Shown here: positions 9,363 to 19,957 of the stretch, piece by piece
Layout of the letters: every line of letters begins with the position of its first letter
How positions within the stretch are numbered: position 1 is the stretch's first letter
Source: Lewinellaceae bacterium
GTDB taxonomy: Bacteria; Bacteroidota; Bacteroidia; Chitinophagales; Saprospiraceae
DNA: 64,000 nucleotides
Direction: 5' to 3'
Assembly: GCA_016712415.1 (NCBI GenBank)
Contig: JADJRC010000014.1
Location: forward strand, 186,001-250,000
Translations under genes and position numbers: made by a program
Notes under the pieces: model-generated
Told to the model about the DNA's origin: nothing
Seen by the model: the letters and a program-made list of their open reading frames with translations, nothing else
The model's database searches: none

Positions 9363-10493
9363 TCAGGGCAAAAGGAATGTCGGGTATTGTTCCGGTGTAA
9401 TGACGGTAAACGCTGCTTCGGGGTAGGCATCTGTAAAAGTTTTAGGTACATGGGCTTTTTTTATAAGGTTCCATTTGAATTCATAGGCACTTAGCTTTCC
9501 ATCGAATTCTTCGATGTAGTCAATTTCTTGTTGTTGCTGAGTTCGCCAAAAATAAGTATTGCGCCATATCCGATTGTGCCGGAGATACTTTATCCGTTCG
9601 CTAATGATAAAATTTTCCCAAAGGGGGCCCACATCTTGCCGGACGGCCAAAGGTTGATAAGCGCTTAGCAAGGCATTGCGAATTCCATTATCGTAAAAAT
9701 AAATTTTACGGCTTTTTTTGAGTTCAGTGCGGACATTTCGCGAAAAGGAGCTTAGGCGAAAAACGATAAATGTCTTTTCCAGTAGTTCGATATACCGTTC
9801 TATCGTAGCATGATCGTTATCCAACAATTTGGCCAGGTAGTTATATGTGATTTCCGAGCCAATCATCGTTGCGAGGGCTTTTAGCAAACGTGGCATTAAA
9901 TCGGGTTTTCGAATATCCTGATAGGTAAATATGTCTTTATACAAATAACTGTTAGCCAATTCATTCAATATTTCCTGCTCTTTTCCTGCATTATTGACTA
10001 CATCCGGGTACATTCCGTAAATGAGGCGCGTATGCAATTTGCTTTTTTCCGCCAGGAAATGAGTATGTTCAACCATCTCCTGGCTTGAAAATGGCAGCAG
10101 CAAATATTCCCACTTCCGCCCGGTAAGCGGTTCATTTATTTTGTTCGATAGTTCAAAGGCAGAAGAACCGCTTACAATGAGTTTTACCTGTGGGAAATTA
10201 TCGGTAATTAGTTTTAACAGGACTCCAATATCCTGTATCCGTTGTGCTTCATCAATCAGAACCAGCGTAGCATCGCCTAGTATCAATCGCAGTTCTTCAG
10301 TACTCCGGACATGCTGTAGTGATTCCCGGCTAAGTGCTTCATCGCAGTTAAGAAAAAGTTGTTTCCCATCGGTCCTGCGGGCAATCTCTTTTAATAATGT
10401 CGATTTTCCTGTCTGACGAGGCCCAAGGATCAAAATAGCTTTTGGGTCTGACATATGGCTTTCAATGGACTTCAGGATGGTTCGAGATACCAT
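9363..10493 (-). CDS. AAA_14/DUF4143 ATPase
   Basis: The 376-residue protein has an N-terminal P-loop domain: Walker A GPRQTGKST at residues about 24-32 and Walker B LVLIDEAQRIQ near 75-85, followed by an AAA_14 sensor region (VSGSSAFELSNKINEPLTGR). The C-terminal half matches DUF4143, with the paired segment around EQQEIDYIEEFDGKLSAYEFKW, which resembles a PD-(D/E)XK-like fold. Such proteins are widespread in bacteria, often in several copies, and their function is poorly known. It lies between WG-repeat genes on the same strand, about 85 bp after one and 27 bp before the next, but its single-unit appearance suggests independent insertion. Confidence 0.88.
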   Translation of the reverse strand: MVSRTILKSIESHMSDPKAILILGPRQTGKSTLLKEIARRTDGKQLFLNCDEALSRESLQHVRSTEELRLILGDATLVLIDEAQRIQDIGVLLKLITDNFPQVKLIVSGSSAFELSNKINEPLTGRKWEYLLLPFSSQEMVEHTHFLAEKSKLHTRLIYGMYPDVVNNAGKEQEILNELANSYLYKDIFTYQDIRKPDLMPRLLKALATMIGSEITYNYLAKLLDNDHATIERYIELLEKTFIVFRLSSFSRNVRTELKKSRKIYFYDNGIRNALLSAYQPLAVRQDVGPLWENFIISERIKYLRHNRIWRNTYFWRTQQQQEIDYIEEFDGKLSAYEFKWNLIKKAHVPKTFTDAYPEAAFTVITPEQYPTFLLP

Positions 10494-10577
10494 AGTTTGT
10501 TATTTTTATTGGTTGTAATCGCAAATTTATATAATAATTTTTGATTACAACCATAAATTTCAATTTGAATTTCCCAA

Positions 10578-12072
10578 CTATTTCAATTCAAATTCCTTCC
10601 CCTGCTCATCCAGCAGTACCATAGGTTCGCCTGCACTTTTTTGCATCCAGCCCACCCAAGGGCCATAACCTGTCGGCTGTTCCACTTCCAACAGCAGTAT
10701 CCGTTGCGCCAGTTGGAGCCTGTCCATCGGCATCGGTTCGGCTTCAAAGATAAATTCGGTGATCGGTTTAAAGTCGCGGTCGAACAGCGCGAACCGTTTC
10801 ACTTCTGCATAGCTGTTCGGGGCTTTTACATACCGGTGCAGGAGGTAAACGCCCTCGGCCAGGAGCCGGGGTTCGCTCTCCAGATTCCGGATAAACCGGC
10901 CTTCCAGATCCAGCAGTATGTACGCGTCGTTCCAGTTGGGCCGGGCGATGAAGTATCGGTTGTCCCGGCTGGTTCGAACGCGGTAGAACGGGCCGGCCAT
11001 GACTTGGCCATCGGTGTGGAGCAGGTAGCTGGTGTCTCCTTTTTCCTGAAAAAATGTGGTTGGGTTAAGTCCGCCGATATAGTCGTATTCCGGCGGCCGC
11101 AGTTGGCCATATTGCCGGTGCCAGAGTCCTTTTTTTCCGGTGCGGGCATCTTCAAACACCAGGAAAGGCAAGGTATCGCGCTGGATGTACCATTGCCCCC
11201 GGCTGTTTTGTCCGGTAGGGGTTTCAATTACCGTGGGTTGAAACCCAAGTAAAACGGTATCGATCACGATACTGCCCTGGGCGTTGCCCACGCCGAACAG
11301 ATCGCCTCGACGGCCCCGGCCGCCGCGCAGCAGATAATGGCCCTTGTCGTCGAGCAGGGAAATATGGCGGTAAACCGCCGGGTAGATTTCCTTAAAATCG
11401 GCGTTCAGCAGGCCGGCTCGGGTGTAGGCGCTCGTTTCGCCTGTCCAAAATGTGAAATTGCCCAATTTATCCGGCGGGGCGATAGAATAGTACGTATTGG
11501 CGGTAATTCCAGATTTTGATAACCTTACCCCGAAGGTCACAGATGCGGGTGTTTTTCTGTTTAAAATCCTGGACAGCCAAAGAAGTATCGTTAAAAAGCC
11601 AGATTTGATACAGGCTGTCTTCCGGCATAATGACTTGGCCCTGGAAGTTCAGCACCGTCTTTTTGTAGGCGCCATTGGCGCAAATAACCAGCTCCTGTTG
11701 GTCCAGCGGAGTGACTCCGGTGTATTTAAAAGGCAAAATTACACGTCCCTGAGCATCCAGGGCGCCGTAAAATTTGCCTTTTCGGGCAATGTTGAAATCG
11801 GATAGTTTTGCGAAGGATTGGAAAAAATCGTACTCGAAAGGAATGAATACCTGGTGGTGTTTTCCCACCCAACCGTACTTTCCGTATCTGTTTTGGCAAC
11901 AGTGGGGCCGGTAATGCAGGTCGGTGTTTTCGTGTGTGCGGACGGAGTCGCGGTAGCCGGCTTCCAGTTCATGGTTGATTTGAACGGGCGGGGGCGGGTC
12001 TTCTATTTGGGCCTGGGTATCGCGCGCGAGGAGGAGGAGAATGAACAGAAAAACGCGTTTTTTCAATTTCAT
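10578..12072 (-). CDS. Secreted WG-repeat protein, one frameshift
   Basis: The 5' portion (12072 to about 11520) has a signal peptide (VFLFILLLLARDTQAQ) and WG-like units such as YGKYGWVGKHHQVFIPFEYDF. The 3' portion (from about 11530 to 10578) continues in another frame with KKGLWHRQYGQLRPPEYDYI. The two join near a run of four A at about 11525; one base fewer there gives a single protein of about 495 residues. It ends MVLLDEQGKEFELK. The gene begins two bases after the stop of the upstream WG gene, indicating cotranscription. Confidence 0.72.
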
Positions 12073-12074
12073 GG

Positions 12075-13456
12075 TTATTTTTCTTTTGGCAAAATCAGTT
12101 CCCGACCTTCTATATCGATAAAAACCTGAGGCTTGCCCGTCCGGGATGCTTCGCCAAGCAACTTCAAATAGGAATCCAGTCCCAGCCGCCGGGCAAATTC
12201 AGTGGCCTGATAATCGTTGGTCAGCCCCCGTGCACTGGAATACAAAAAGTCGGTCACCCGGGTACCATCGAGCCGGAAAAAGGCATGGCCAACATTGTTT
12301 TTTGAACCGATAACCGCTCTGCCGGAGCGGTCAAGTTGATCGAAGGCATCTTCGTGCAGCAGCTGTCCATTGTCGCCGAGCATTTGCCAAGTATTGTCCG
12401 GCAATTGAACAAAAAGCAAGCCGGGCGCAAACGAGCTCCAGCGCGCATCGGTGTAAAGCGCTTCAGTCAGCGGCCGGCCGTCCAGTGCGTGCATGGCGTA
12501 CAACCGCTGTTTCAGGCGGCGGGTCATCAGGAAGGGCGAGTAGGTGAAAGCGTTGTCTTCCTGAATAATCCGACATTCGGCATACTCAAAGGGCAACACT
12601 GTTTGGCCGGTCGAGTCGACCATGCCGGATTTGCCTAATTCGCGGTTTTTAACCACCATAAACAAGCCTCTGCCGGCGTAGTACATTTCGGCTGTTTGTT
12701 TGGGGACCACTTCGCGCCCTTGCCGATTGAAAATTACTTGTTGGCGGGCAGCATCTTCCAGGCAAAGCAACCCATCCACAAACCAGCGTAAGTTGCGGTA
12801 CTGCAGGGGTACAACGACGTGCCCACGCTCGTCCAGTACCCCAATATTTTCCCCTTTTTGAATTTTGATTAACAGCGTCCGGTGGAAATTATCCGGGTTC
12901 GCCCAGGACCAACTATCTACCTTTTCATTCAGGTAAACTTGTCCGTCCGGCCCAATCAGCCGTAGAAGCCCGTCGCGTGCCAGCACAGCGATGGTATCAT
13001 TGACAAAAAAGCGCGTTCCCATTCGAATGCCTGTACTGTTTTTCCTGTGGAATCGATACCGCCCCAGCGCCCGTCCTTTTTTGCCAGAAACCAGGAGAAA
13101 TAATTATTTTTTCCTTGCCGCTGTTTGGCGGCGGAACTCGTAACAGGTTGGACAATCTTGTTGAATTCAAACGGGACGAGTGTTTTTCCGCTGCCGTCGA
13201 TCAGGCCCATTTTACCGTTGAGCCGGGCTTCCATGCAATTGGAATAGGTGTTGGCTAGCTGCTCAAACCGGGGTTCGACGTACACCTTCTCTGAAAAAAA
13301 ACCACGGAAGCCGTACAAATTGCCGTTTTGAAATCGCACGATCCGTTCCGGGTTGGGCGCTCCTGCTTCGGGCCGGGCCGCTTCTTCGATTTCCTGCGCG
13401 CAAATAGTCGATAAGCCTAGCAGGAGCACTGCCAGCAAATTAATTTTTCTAAGCAT
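12075..13456 (-). CDS. Secreted WG-repeat protein, one frameshift
   Basis: The ATG at 13456 gives a clean signal peptide (INLLAVLLLGLSTICAQ). The first part carries MGLIDGSGKTLVPFEFNKI and WGGIDSTGKTV. At about 13005 the frame changes within a T-run; adding one T restores AFFVNDTIAVLARDGLLRLIGPDG and then further units (SGMVDSTGQTVLPFEYAEC). Joined, the product is about 460 residues ending LILPKEK. It starts two bases after a very short WG gene and ends two bases before the next, so these genes form a tight operon. Confidence 0.72.
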
Positions 13457-13457
13457 A

Positions 13458-13673
13458 TCATTCCAATTTGAACCGCACCGGCAGAAAATCATACTCCATC
13501 GGAATAACGAGCCGACCGGTAGCCTCTGCAAAGCCCATTTTGCCGGTCAGGAGGTCGGTTTGCCGGGTTTGGGCAAAAACGCCGGCGCCGACAATCAGGA
13601 GCAAGCTAAACAGCAAGTACTGTTTGGGCTTGGTAACACAGCATGGCCATCCGGCCCTGTATTTTGGTTTCAT
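13458..13673 (-). CDS. Short secreted protein with a single WG-like unit
   Basis: From the ATG at 13673, 71 residues are encoded: a Lys-rich start, a hydrophobic signal core (YLLFSLLLIVGAGVFAQ), then one WG-like unit ending GKMGFAEATGRLVIPMEYDF. The mature part is only about 35 residues. It may be the truncated 5' end of a former longer WG gene, or a genuine short member that leads the operon. An alternative start at 13817 would add an unconvincing basic stretch and is rejected. Confidence 0.5.
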   Translation of the reverse strand: MKPKYRAGWPCCVTKPKQYLLFSLLLIVGAGVFAQTRQTDLLTGKMGFAEATGRLVIPMEYDFLPVRFKLE

Positions 13674-13828
13674 GGAAACAAGAAATCTTGGTATTGAAAA
13701 AGAAAGGCGAAGGTAGAGCACTTTTTTAGATTTGAAAAAACTCTGATTGGACCAGCCACCGGGCTTTTTGCGATCTTTGGCCCCGGTCGTTGCCCCTGCC
13801 AAATTGGTCCTGATCATTTACTATTCCC

Positions 13829-14395
13829 ATGAGTTATTGTACCTACGTAAACGCCCTTCCCGCCAACGACCTCAACCCGCACCGCCACTACCACGACCAC
13901 CAGTATGGCTTTCCGCTGCACGATGACAACGAACTATTCTGCCGGCTGATCCTGGAGATCAATCAGGCCGGGCTGAGCTGGACAACCATCCTGAACAAGC
14001 AGGATAATTTTCGCCGGGCATTTCATCAATTTGAGATTGCTACCGTGGCCGACTACGGTGAAGGCGATGTGGCACGGCTGCTTCAGGATGCAGGTATCAT
14101 ACGCAATAGACTGAAAATCAATGCGGCGATAGAAAATGCGCGCACTATCCGGCGCCTGCAGCAGGAGTTCGGCTCGTTCCGGGACTGGCTGGCCCACCAC
14201 CACCCGCAGCCCAAAGAGGCCTGGGTGAAGCTGTTCAAAAAGACGTTTAAGTTTACAGGAGGAGAGATCGTGAATGAGTTCCTGATGAGCACGGGTTGGT
14301 TACCCGGCGCCCACGACCCGGATTGCCCGGTTTTCGCCCGCACCCTGGAGGCCGGCGCCATGTATCGCGGAATGGTATTCCGCGCCCCGAAATGA
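13829..14395 (+). CDS. tag: DNA-3-methyladenine glycosylase I
   Basis: The 188-residue protein matches the Tag family throughout. HDHQYGFPLHDDNELFCRLILE is the N-terminal signature with the zinc-linked His, GLSWTTILNKQDNFRRAF gives the base-pocket aromatic and Glu/Gln region, and FTGGEIVNEFLMSTGWLPGAHDPDCP contains the C-terminal zinc ligands. The enzyme excises 3-methyladenine from alkylated DNA. The last ten or so codons (about YRGMVFRAPK) fall on a palindrome found elsewhere in the window, so the original 3' end may have been altered. A start at 13829 leaves the usual N-terminal Cys-Thr-Tyr motif intact. Confidence 0.92.
   Translation: MSYCTYVNALPANDLNPHRHYHDHQYGFPLHDDNELFCRLILEINQAGLSWTTILNKQDNFRRAFHQFEIATVADYGEGDVARLLQDAGIIRNRLKINAAIENARTIRRLQQEFGSFRDWLAHHHPQPKEAWVKLFKKTFKFTGGEIVNEFLMSTGWLPGAHDPDCPVFARTLEAGAMYRGMVFRAPK
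14361..14385. repeat. GGAATRSYATTCC palindrome at the 3' end of tag
   Basis: GCGGAATGGTATTCCGC (14367-14383) with a preceding TGTATC equals the palindromes near 27.25 kb in inverted orientation. It overlaps the final codons of tag. Confidence 0.6.
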
Positions 14396-14408
14396 TACTA
14401 TGCGTCCC

Positions 14409-14772
<364 letters not shown>

Positions 14773-14985
14773 ATGGCGTTATGATTCATTATTGACGAGA
14801 AATCAGCCCGCATACACATCTCCAAAATCAAAAAGTATCACCTTGGGCTGGATGGAGTACATCAACTGGCTGCCCGCGACCAGACCAACGGAATATTTCG
14901 CAAGAACGGACAAGTCCCCACACCTCATCAGGGCTAATTTTGGGTGATAATTGACAACCTTTTCATCCGGAACCTATAAATATCC

Positions 14986-16161
14986 ATGTATCCGTTTCTT
15001 CGCTCACCGTTCAGTGTCTACGCCCTTGCGCTCGGCTTTTGCCTGGCCTTTTCAACAACGCCCAGCCTGGCCCAGCAGGTATTTGTCAGCAGCCGGAATA
15101 CCCATTCCGTCAAACTATACGACTTCGCCACGGGCAATTTCCTGAAGGATATCGTAACACCCGGTAGCGGCGGACTCTCGCTACCACAAGAAGTCTTATT
15201 GCACCCCGACGGTTTTTTGCTGGTGACCGGCAGGGGCAATACCGCTATTAAAAAGTACAACAGCGTTACCGGCGACTACCTCGGCAACTTCACCAGCGGG
15301 TATGCCCTCGACAATCCGACCAAAACCACTATCTGGCAGGACAGTCTGTTGTACGTCAGTCAATGGGGCGTTTCCCAGAACAAGGTGGTGCGCTTCGACC
15401 TCAAAACCGGCGTATTTGTAGACGAATTCACCAACACAGGCGTACCCAACGGTTGCGGACACGCCTGGGATGCTGCGGGCAACCTGCTTGTCGCGCAATA
15501 CGGCAACGGCGCGAACGGGCGGGTTATGAAATTCGACACCAACGGCGTTCTTACAGGCATATTTATTCCTTCGGGTGTATTGAAAGGCCCTGTCAACCTG
15601 TGGTTCGGCAATACCGGCGAACTGATCGTCGCGGACTGGTCGCTTGGTCGGGTGTTGCGGTTCAACGGAACAACCGGCGCTTATATCGGCCCGCTCGTAA
15701 CCGGCCTGGCCAACGTGGAAGGCTATGCTTTTGACAATCAGGGCAGACTTTATCTCTGCGACTGGACGGACAACAAGGTATTCCGGTACGATTTCAACGC
15801 AAACACGCTGTCGACCTATATTCAGGATGGCGGCCTGATGGCGCCCAACAGTATTGTCATACAGGAGGCCGTTGTCGCAACAACCGAAGCCGTATCGGAA
15901 ATCGTATCCCTGCAAGTGACACCGAACCCTGCGCATGACATGGTTCGCTGTACAATCACAACAAAAGAATCCATCACAGGCCGGTTGTACCTCGTCGACA
16001 CTGCCGGACAAACCGTCAGGGTCGTTGCAGAACAAAACTGGGCCCCGGGCGAACACACGCTGAACACCAGTATTGCGGGACTGCCCAGGGGCCTGTATCG
16101 CTGTGTACTCGCCTCCGGCAAAGGACAGTGGAGTGTGGCGTTTGCGGTTGTAGCGGAATGA
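14986..16161 (+). CDS. Secreted NHL-like beta-propeller protein with T9SS sorting domain
   Basis: The 391-residue protein has a signal peptide (LALGFCLAFSTTPSLAQ). Propeller-like repeats follow, each with strands such as SVKLYDFATGNFLKDIV, KVVRFDLKTGVFVDEFT, RVLRFNGTTGAYIGPLV and KVFRYDFNANTLS; the spacing is about 45-50 residues, as in NHL or SMP-30-like propellers. The last 85 residues are a T9SS type A domain with the core VTPNPAHDMV and a closing LPRGLYRCVLASGKG. The protein should be exported across the outer membrane. No catalytic site is recognised. Confidence 0.82.
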   Translation: MYPFLRSPFSVYALALGFCLAFSTTPSLAQQVFVSSRNTHSVKLYDFATGNFLKDIVTPGSGGLSLPQEVLLHPDGFLLVTGRGNTAIKKYNSVTGDYLGNFTSGYALDNPTKTTIWQDSLLYVSQWGVSQNKVVRFDLKTGVFVDEFTNTGVPNGCGHAWDAAGNLLVAQYGNGANGRVMKFDTNGVLTGIFIPSGVLKGPVNLWFGNTGELIVADWSLGRVLRFNGTTGAYIGPLVTGLANVEGYAFDNQGRLYLCDWTDNKVFRYDFNANTLSTYIQDGGLMAPNSIVIQEAVVATTEAVSEIVSLQVTPNPAHDMVRCTITTKESITGRLYLVDTAGQTVRVVAEQNWAPGEHTLNTSIAGLPRGLYRCVLASGKGQWSVAFAVVAE

Positions 16162-16179
16162 ACAGCGCTGTACGCGATA

Positions 16180-18195
16180 TTATTTTCGAACCAGGACCTT
16201 CAGTACCCTTGCAAATCCTTCTTTTTGAACCCGCATAAAGTACACCCCGTTTGGCTGGGCAGATAAATCGATCTTCAGTTCATTGCCCGGGAATTCAGAC
16301 TCCCAAATCAATTGTCCTGTGACAGAAGTCAGAAACACCTTTTTTTCTCCGGATGCACTGGTAATCAAATTCACGTAATCTCCTGCCGGGTTGGGAATAG
16401 CCACGGCGTCTGACAAGTCCCCTTCTGTTCGGATGCCGGAAAACGCATCAGAAATAGCCGGTGGTGCGCCTTGCTTCCCGCCCCCGGCCACAGGCCCCCC
16501 GAAGCATTCTTCCTTTCGGATCAAGTACCGGCCGTTTCCCGTTACTTTTAGATAATGAATACCCGGCAGGCCGTCCGGAATCAGGTTCCACTCATAATTA
16601 GTGATGGGAGTACTCATGTACACATTCATGGTGGCATAGGTTTTCATATTGGGGTAGGCAGCCGGATAAACATAAAAGCCCATGGTACTCTCTGTACTTA
16701 ACAAACTCAGTTCGATACCATAATCATTCTCGAAGGAGAAATAATCAGGGTCGCCGCTATCGGTATATGACTGGAATTTCAAGTCAGGATCAGGATATAA
16801 ACTTGTCGCATCTGCCGGAACGTTGTTGGGCTCGATAAAGTCATCCAGTGCGGGATCCGGCGGTGTGAAATAAACGTGCTCTGCGGTAAACGGACCTCCG
16901 GGCAATTCATGGACCTTAAATTCCAACTTGCGCCCTCTTGGGAAAGTGCTGGTCAGATAAAACGGATTGGATGTAACTGCAAAAACACTCCAGTTAAGCG
17001 GCAGGCATCCCGCTTCCCGGTAAAGTATCTCGTATTTCCGCTGTGAACATTGCAGGGGCTGTGGTTCCCAACTGAGATAAAGCAGCCCTCCTCCCCCCAG
17101 GGCAGTAACCGTGAAATTTGAAGGCACCTTGTCCGGATTTGGACAACATGCCAGGTCATTGTTATGCCCCAGAGTATACCTTATAGAAGATTTAGAATTC
17201 AGATATCTGCACATGCGGTTACCCTGCCCCGGTGTAAACATGTATTTACAGCTGCTGTAATCCATAAAGTTGACGAACATATCCCCGTTGGGACCATTGT
17301 TGCAACTGATAAAAGGAAAAGTCGGACATTCACTAAAATGCAGATCAGCCTGCAAGGGGGTATCCTGAACCCCGTCGTCCATATTGCATGCGGGCTCGTC
17401 ACCCCAAATATGCTTGAGCCCGAGGTAGTGTCCAACTTCATGGGCAAGATTGCCTGATTGCACGCAGAAGCCGGCAATTACTACCCCGTCTGTACTCGGG
17501 GTTGTAGCGGTCGGGAGCGAGGAGTATCCGCACAGATAGGCATAATCACAATTGGCCGGATTGTAGTAAAACTGTTTGGGTACAATCCATATGTTCAGGT
17601 ACTTTTTAGTGTCCCAGGCCTCCGTTCCACCGAGGCTCGTGAATTTCGCCTCTTCGAAGTAGGCATTATAGCCGCATGCTCCTTCCATATCAAGAGATGA
17701 ATAAATTTCACAATTTCCAAAATCTTCCCGCTCGGCAGTCCTCACCCTGCGTGTGATACCCGTTGTAACCTGTCCGTAAGGATCGCGGGTAGCCAGGCAG
17801 AATTTAATCCCTGTATTGGCTATTAAGGACTGAAAGGGTTGGGGGACTTGCCCGTTGTCTGGATTTTGTCCTCCAAAATCGCGATTCAGGCGATCGATCA
17901 CTTCTGCCTGTACCCACTCGTCTTTGTAAAACAACTCCTCACTACAGTTCAGCAAATGCACAACCACGGGAATGGTAATGTCACAGTCAAAGCCGTCAAT
18001 GGTTTCCGGTTCGGGCGGGTCTTCAAAATCCGGATTATGTGGAGTCGGCCCATCCGGCAGTGGCTGTTCGGGAGATACCGTAACCCTTGGTAGCAAGGAG
18101 CCGCACGGTTGAACAACTTCTTCCACCTGGGCATTCAAAGCAAAAAAACAGTTTAAGGAAAATAATAATGCAAAAAAGGTTCTCATTGTATTCAT
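16180..18195 (-). CDS. Secreted M43-family (pappalysin-like) metalloprotease with T9SS sorting domain
   Basis: Starting at the ATG at 18195 gives about 671 residues with a signal peptide (FFALLFSLNCFFALNAQ). The zinc site HEVGHYLGLKH lies near residue 254 and is followed by the M43B arrangement: a Cys-rich loop (GDEPACNMDDGVQDTP) and a downstream methionine turn NFMDYSSC. A fibronectin-like segment and a pre-peptidase C-like region (DDFIEPNNVPADATSLYP) come next. The C-terminus is a T9SS sorting domain (IPNPAGDYVNL to VLKVLVRK). An upstream ATG at 18297 would add about 34 residues without a signal and is not favoured. It is a likely extracellular protease. Confidence 0.88.
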   Translation of the reverse strand: MNTMRTFFALLFSLNCFFALNAQVEEVVQPCGSLLPRVTVSPEQPLPDGPTPHNPDFEDPPEPETIDGFDCDITIPVVVHLLNCSEELFYKDEWVQAEVIDRLNRDFGGQNPDNGQVPQPFQSLIANTGIKFCLATRDPYGQVTTGITRRVRTAEREDFGNCEIYSSLDMEGACGYNAYFEEAKFTSLGGTEAWDTKKYLNIWIVPKQFYYNPANCDYAYLCGYSSLPTATTPSTDGVVIAGFCVQSGNLAHEVGHYLGLKHIWGDEPACNMDDGVQDTPLQADLHFSECPTFPFISCNNGPNGDMFVNFMDYSSCKYMFTPGQGNRMCRYLNSKSSIRYTLGHNNDLACCPNPDKVPSNFTVTALGGGGLLYLSWEPQPLQCSQRKYEILYREAGCLPLNWSVFAVTSNPFYLTSTFPRGRKLEFKVHELPGGPFTAEHVYFTPPDPALDDFIEPNNVPADATSLYPDPDLKFQSYTDSGDPDYFSFENDYGIELSLLSTESTMGFYVYPAAYPNMKTYATMNVYMSTPITNYEWNLIPDGLPGIHYLKVTGNGRYLIRKEECFGGPVAGGGKQGAPPAISDAFSGIRTEGDLSDAVAIPNPAGDYVNLITSASGEKKVFLTSVTGQLIWESEFPGNELKIDLSAQPNGVYFMRVQKEGFARVLKVLVRK

Positions 18196-18311
18196 CGAAT
18201 TGGTTTGAACATGACAAACTGCGTTTCCAGTCAACCGAAAGGTAGTACCTGTATTGAGGAAAACATCCGAATGAACCGTATTGAGCCCAAATGGCACGAA
18301 ATGGCGCGAAT

Positions 18312-18484
18312 TATACTCAAAGTAAATTGATTCACCCCCAGCAACGCATTGATTTTCAATGCACTGAAATCCTGTTAATTCTTATACTCAAAGTAAATTG
18401 GTTTGCGAAAACAAACCCCATCAACATATTGATTTTCAATGCGCCGGAGTTCTGTAAATTCTTAAATTCGGGTAATTCCGGTAT
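18312..18484 (+). repeat. MITE-like repeat family, truncated copy followed by a full copy
   Basis: The first copy (18312-18382) and second copy (18383-18484) both start TATACTCAAAGTAAATTG and share an internal palindrome ATTGATTTTCAAT. The second ends AATTCCGGTATA, so its ends are TATAC/GTATA. Related copies are at 24459-24562 (inverted), 26354-26400 (partial) and 41369-41473. The rest of 18298-18683 holds no convincing gene. Confidence 0.75.
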
Positions 18485-18683
18485 AAATTCGGGGAGTCAG
18501 GGTAAAGTAGAATGCATCAATAAAAAAACACATTACACTGAAATACTTATTTCAGCACAATGGGTTGTTTGTAATGTAATTGGTTATTTGGACTTTGGTT
18601 TTCCGGGACTCTTTAATCCAGATTTGGTTATGGAGCGTCAATGTTCCGACGGCATGTCATTAAAAAGGGGAATTCCACGCAGG

Positions 18684-19667
18684 TCAATTTTCATTATTAG
18701 CGCGATGTAAGGGTTTAAAAAATATCCGGTTTAAAAAATCGCTTTTACTGCTATTAATATATTGCAGTAATTCTACCTGGTCAAACCTTTTAAGCAACAG
18801 ACACACGCCTAAATATGTTTCATAGGTAAATGCATCTGTAATAATCCATTTAAGCACATTTAATCTGAATAGTAAACTGCCGGATTTATTTTTATTTGAA
18901 ACACACTGTACAATATCCTCCAGCGAAGGCTCCGGCCAATGCGCATAATTAGAAAATACCTTAAATAAAATCTCACCCGGTATTTGTCCGGGATCCCAAA
19001 ATGCCGAATAATTAAATTCCTGTAAATTTTCTTCTGAACTATTTAATTCATCAATACCGGAAGATTTTTTATTAGTTTTTCTTTTCCGACCATTGCCGCC
19101 GCCATCATCATCCGGATTAAATATATTTCTTAGTTCTTTAATAGCACGGCTTAGTCTTTGACGGGAAGCGGTTTCCGATATACCCAGTTCGAGCGCTATT
19201 TCTGCATGGCTGAAATCTTCCAGCCATAACAAAACAACTGCCAGCGAATCCGGCGATAAAACAGTTGGTAAAAGTTTAAATAATCTTTTGCCGTCGATCA
19301 TAGCATTCAGGGTAGTTTCAAGGGTATCGTCTGTCAATTGATCGGCATTACTGATGGGTACAATGGGCGACTTTTGGTTGCCGTCGATGACTTTCAGGGA
19401 TTCATTTCTGATCGTCCGGTGGAGGTACCCTCTAAGGTTTTCTGCCCTGGCGAAAACTTCCCAGCGCAACAGCGCTTTCGCGAAAACCTTCGCTACCACA
19501 TCCTTCGCCTCTTCCGGCGAACCGGTGATACCGGCCGCCAATGCAAGACACTTGCCGTGGTATTGGGTAAATACCGGCGTCAGTGCCTGCACACTTTCCT
19601 TGCCACAAAAGGCTATTTCCGGCCTTTGAGGCTCCGGAGAAAGATCGGAATTGGACGCTTCAGACAT
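18684..19667 (-). CDS. ECF-type sigma-70 family factor with long C-terminal extension
   Basis: Residues about 25-95 resemble sigma region 2 (AGITGSPEEAKDVVAKVFAKALLRWEVF, then NLRGYLHRTIRNESL). Residues about 125-175 form region 4, with a helix-turn-helix around FSHAEIALELGISETASRQRLSRAIKELR. Beyond residue 185 a basic stretch (NGRKRKTNKKSS) leads into about 140 further residues of unknown type. ECF factors are normally 170-200 residues, so this extension is unusual and might sense a signal or bind a partner. No anti-sigma gene is adjacent. The ATG at 19676 is an alternative start three codons upstream. Confidence 0.8.
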   Translation of the reverse strand: MSEASNSDLSPEPQRPEIAFCGKESVQALTPVFTQYHGKCLALAAGITGSPEEAKDVVAKVFAKALLRWEVFARAENLRGYLHRTIRNESLKVIDGNQKSPIVPISNADQLTDDTLETTLNAMIDGKRLFKLLPTVLSPDSLAVVLLWLEDFSHAEIALELGISETASRQRLSRAIKELRNIFNPDDDGGGNGRKRKTNKKSSGIDELNSSEENLQEFNYSAFWDPGQIPGEILFKVFSNYAHWPEPSLEDIVQCVSNKNKSGSLLFRLNVLKWIITDAFTYETYLGVCLLLKRFDQVELLQYINSSKSDFLNRIFFKPLHRANNEN

Positions 19668-19957
19668 AAGTAGCATTTTACTTATAATGATACTTTAAAC
19701 GTATCCGGTGTGACAGAAAATACCGGAAAATTGCAAAAAATTACCCCGCAGAAAGTAAACCACTCTTTATCAACACCTTACAAGTGAATACCACTTCTAT
19801 ACCCCCCTGCTGGTAATGGAATCAGGCCAGTACCATTATCTGCGTTGCTGCAGTAACAATTCAAAAGCGAAGACAACACAATCTTTGAGATGCTTGCTAA
19901 ACAAAATGCGGAATCGCCCCGGATAATGATCAGTTTTCACGCAGGACTTCCGTGTAA

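Noticed and set aside
18291..18710. A 139-codon plus-strand frame before the sigma factor
   Set aside because: It is made largely of the two MITE-like copies and has no protein-like features.
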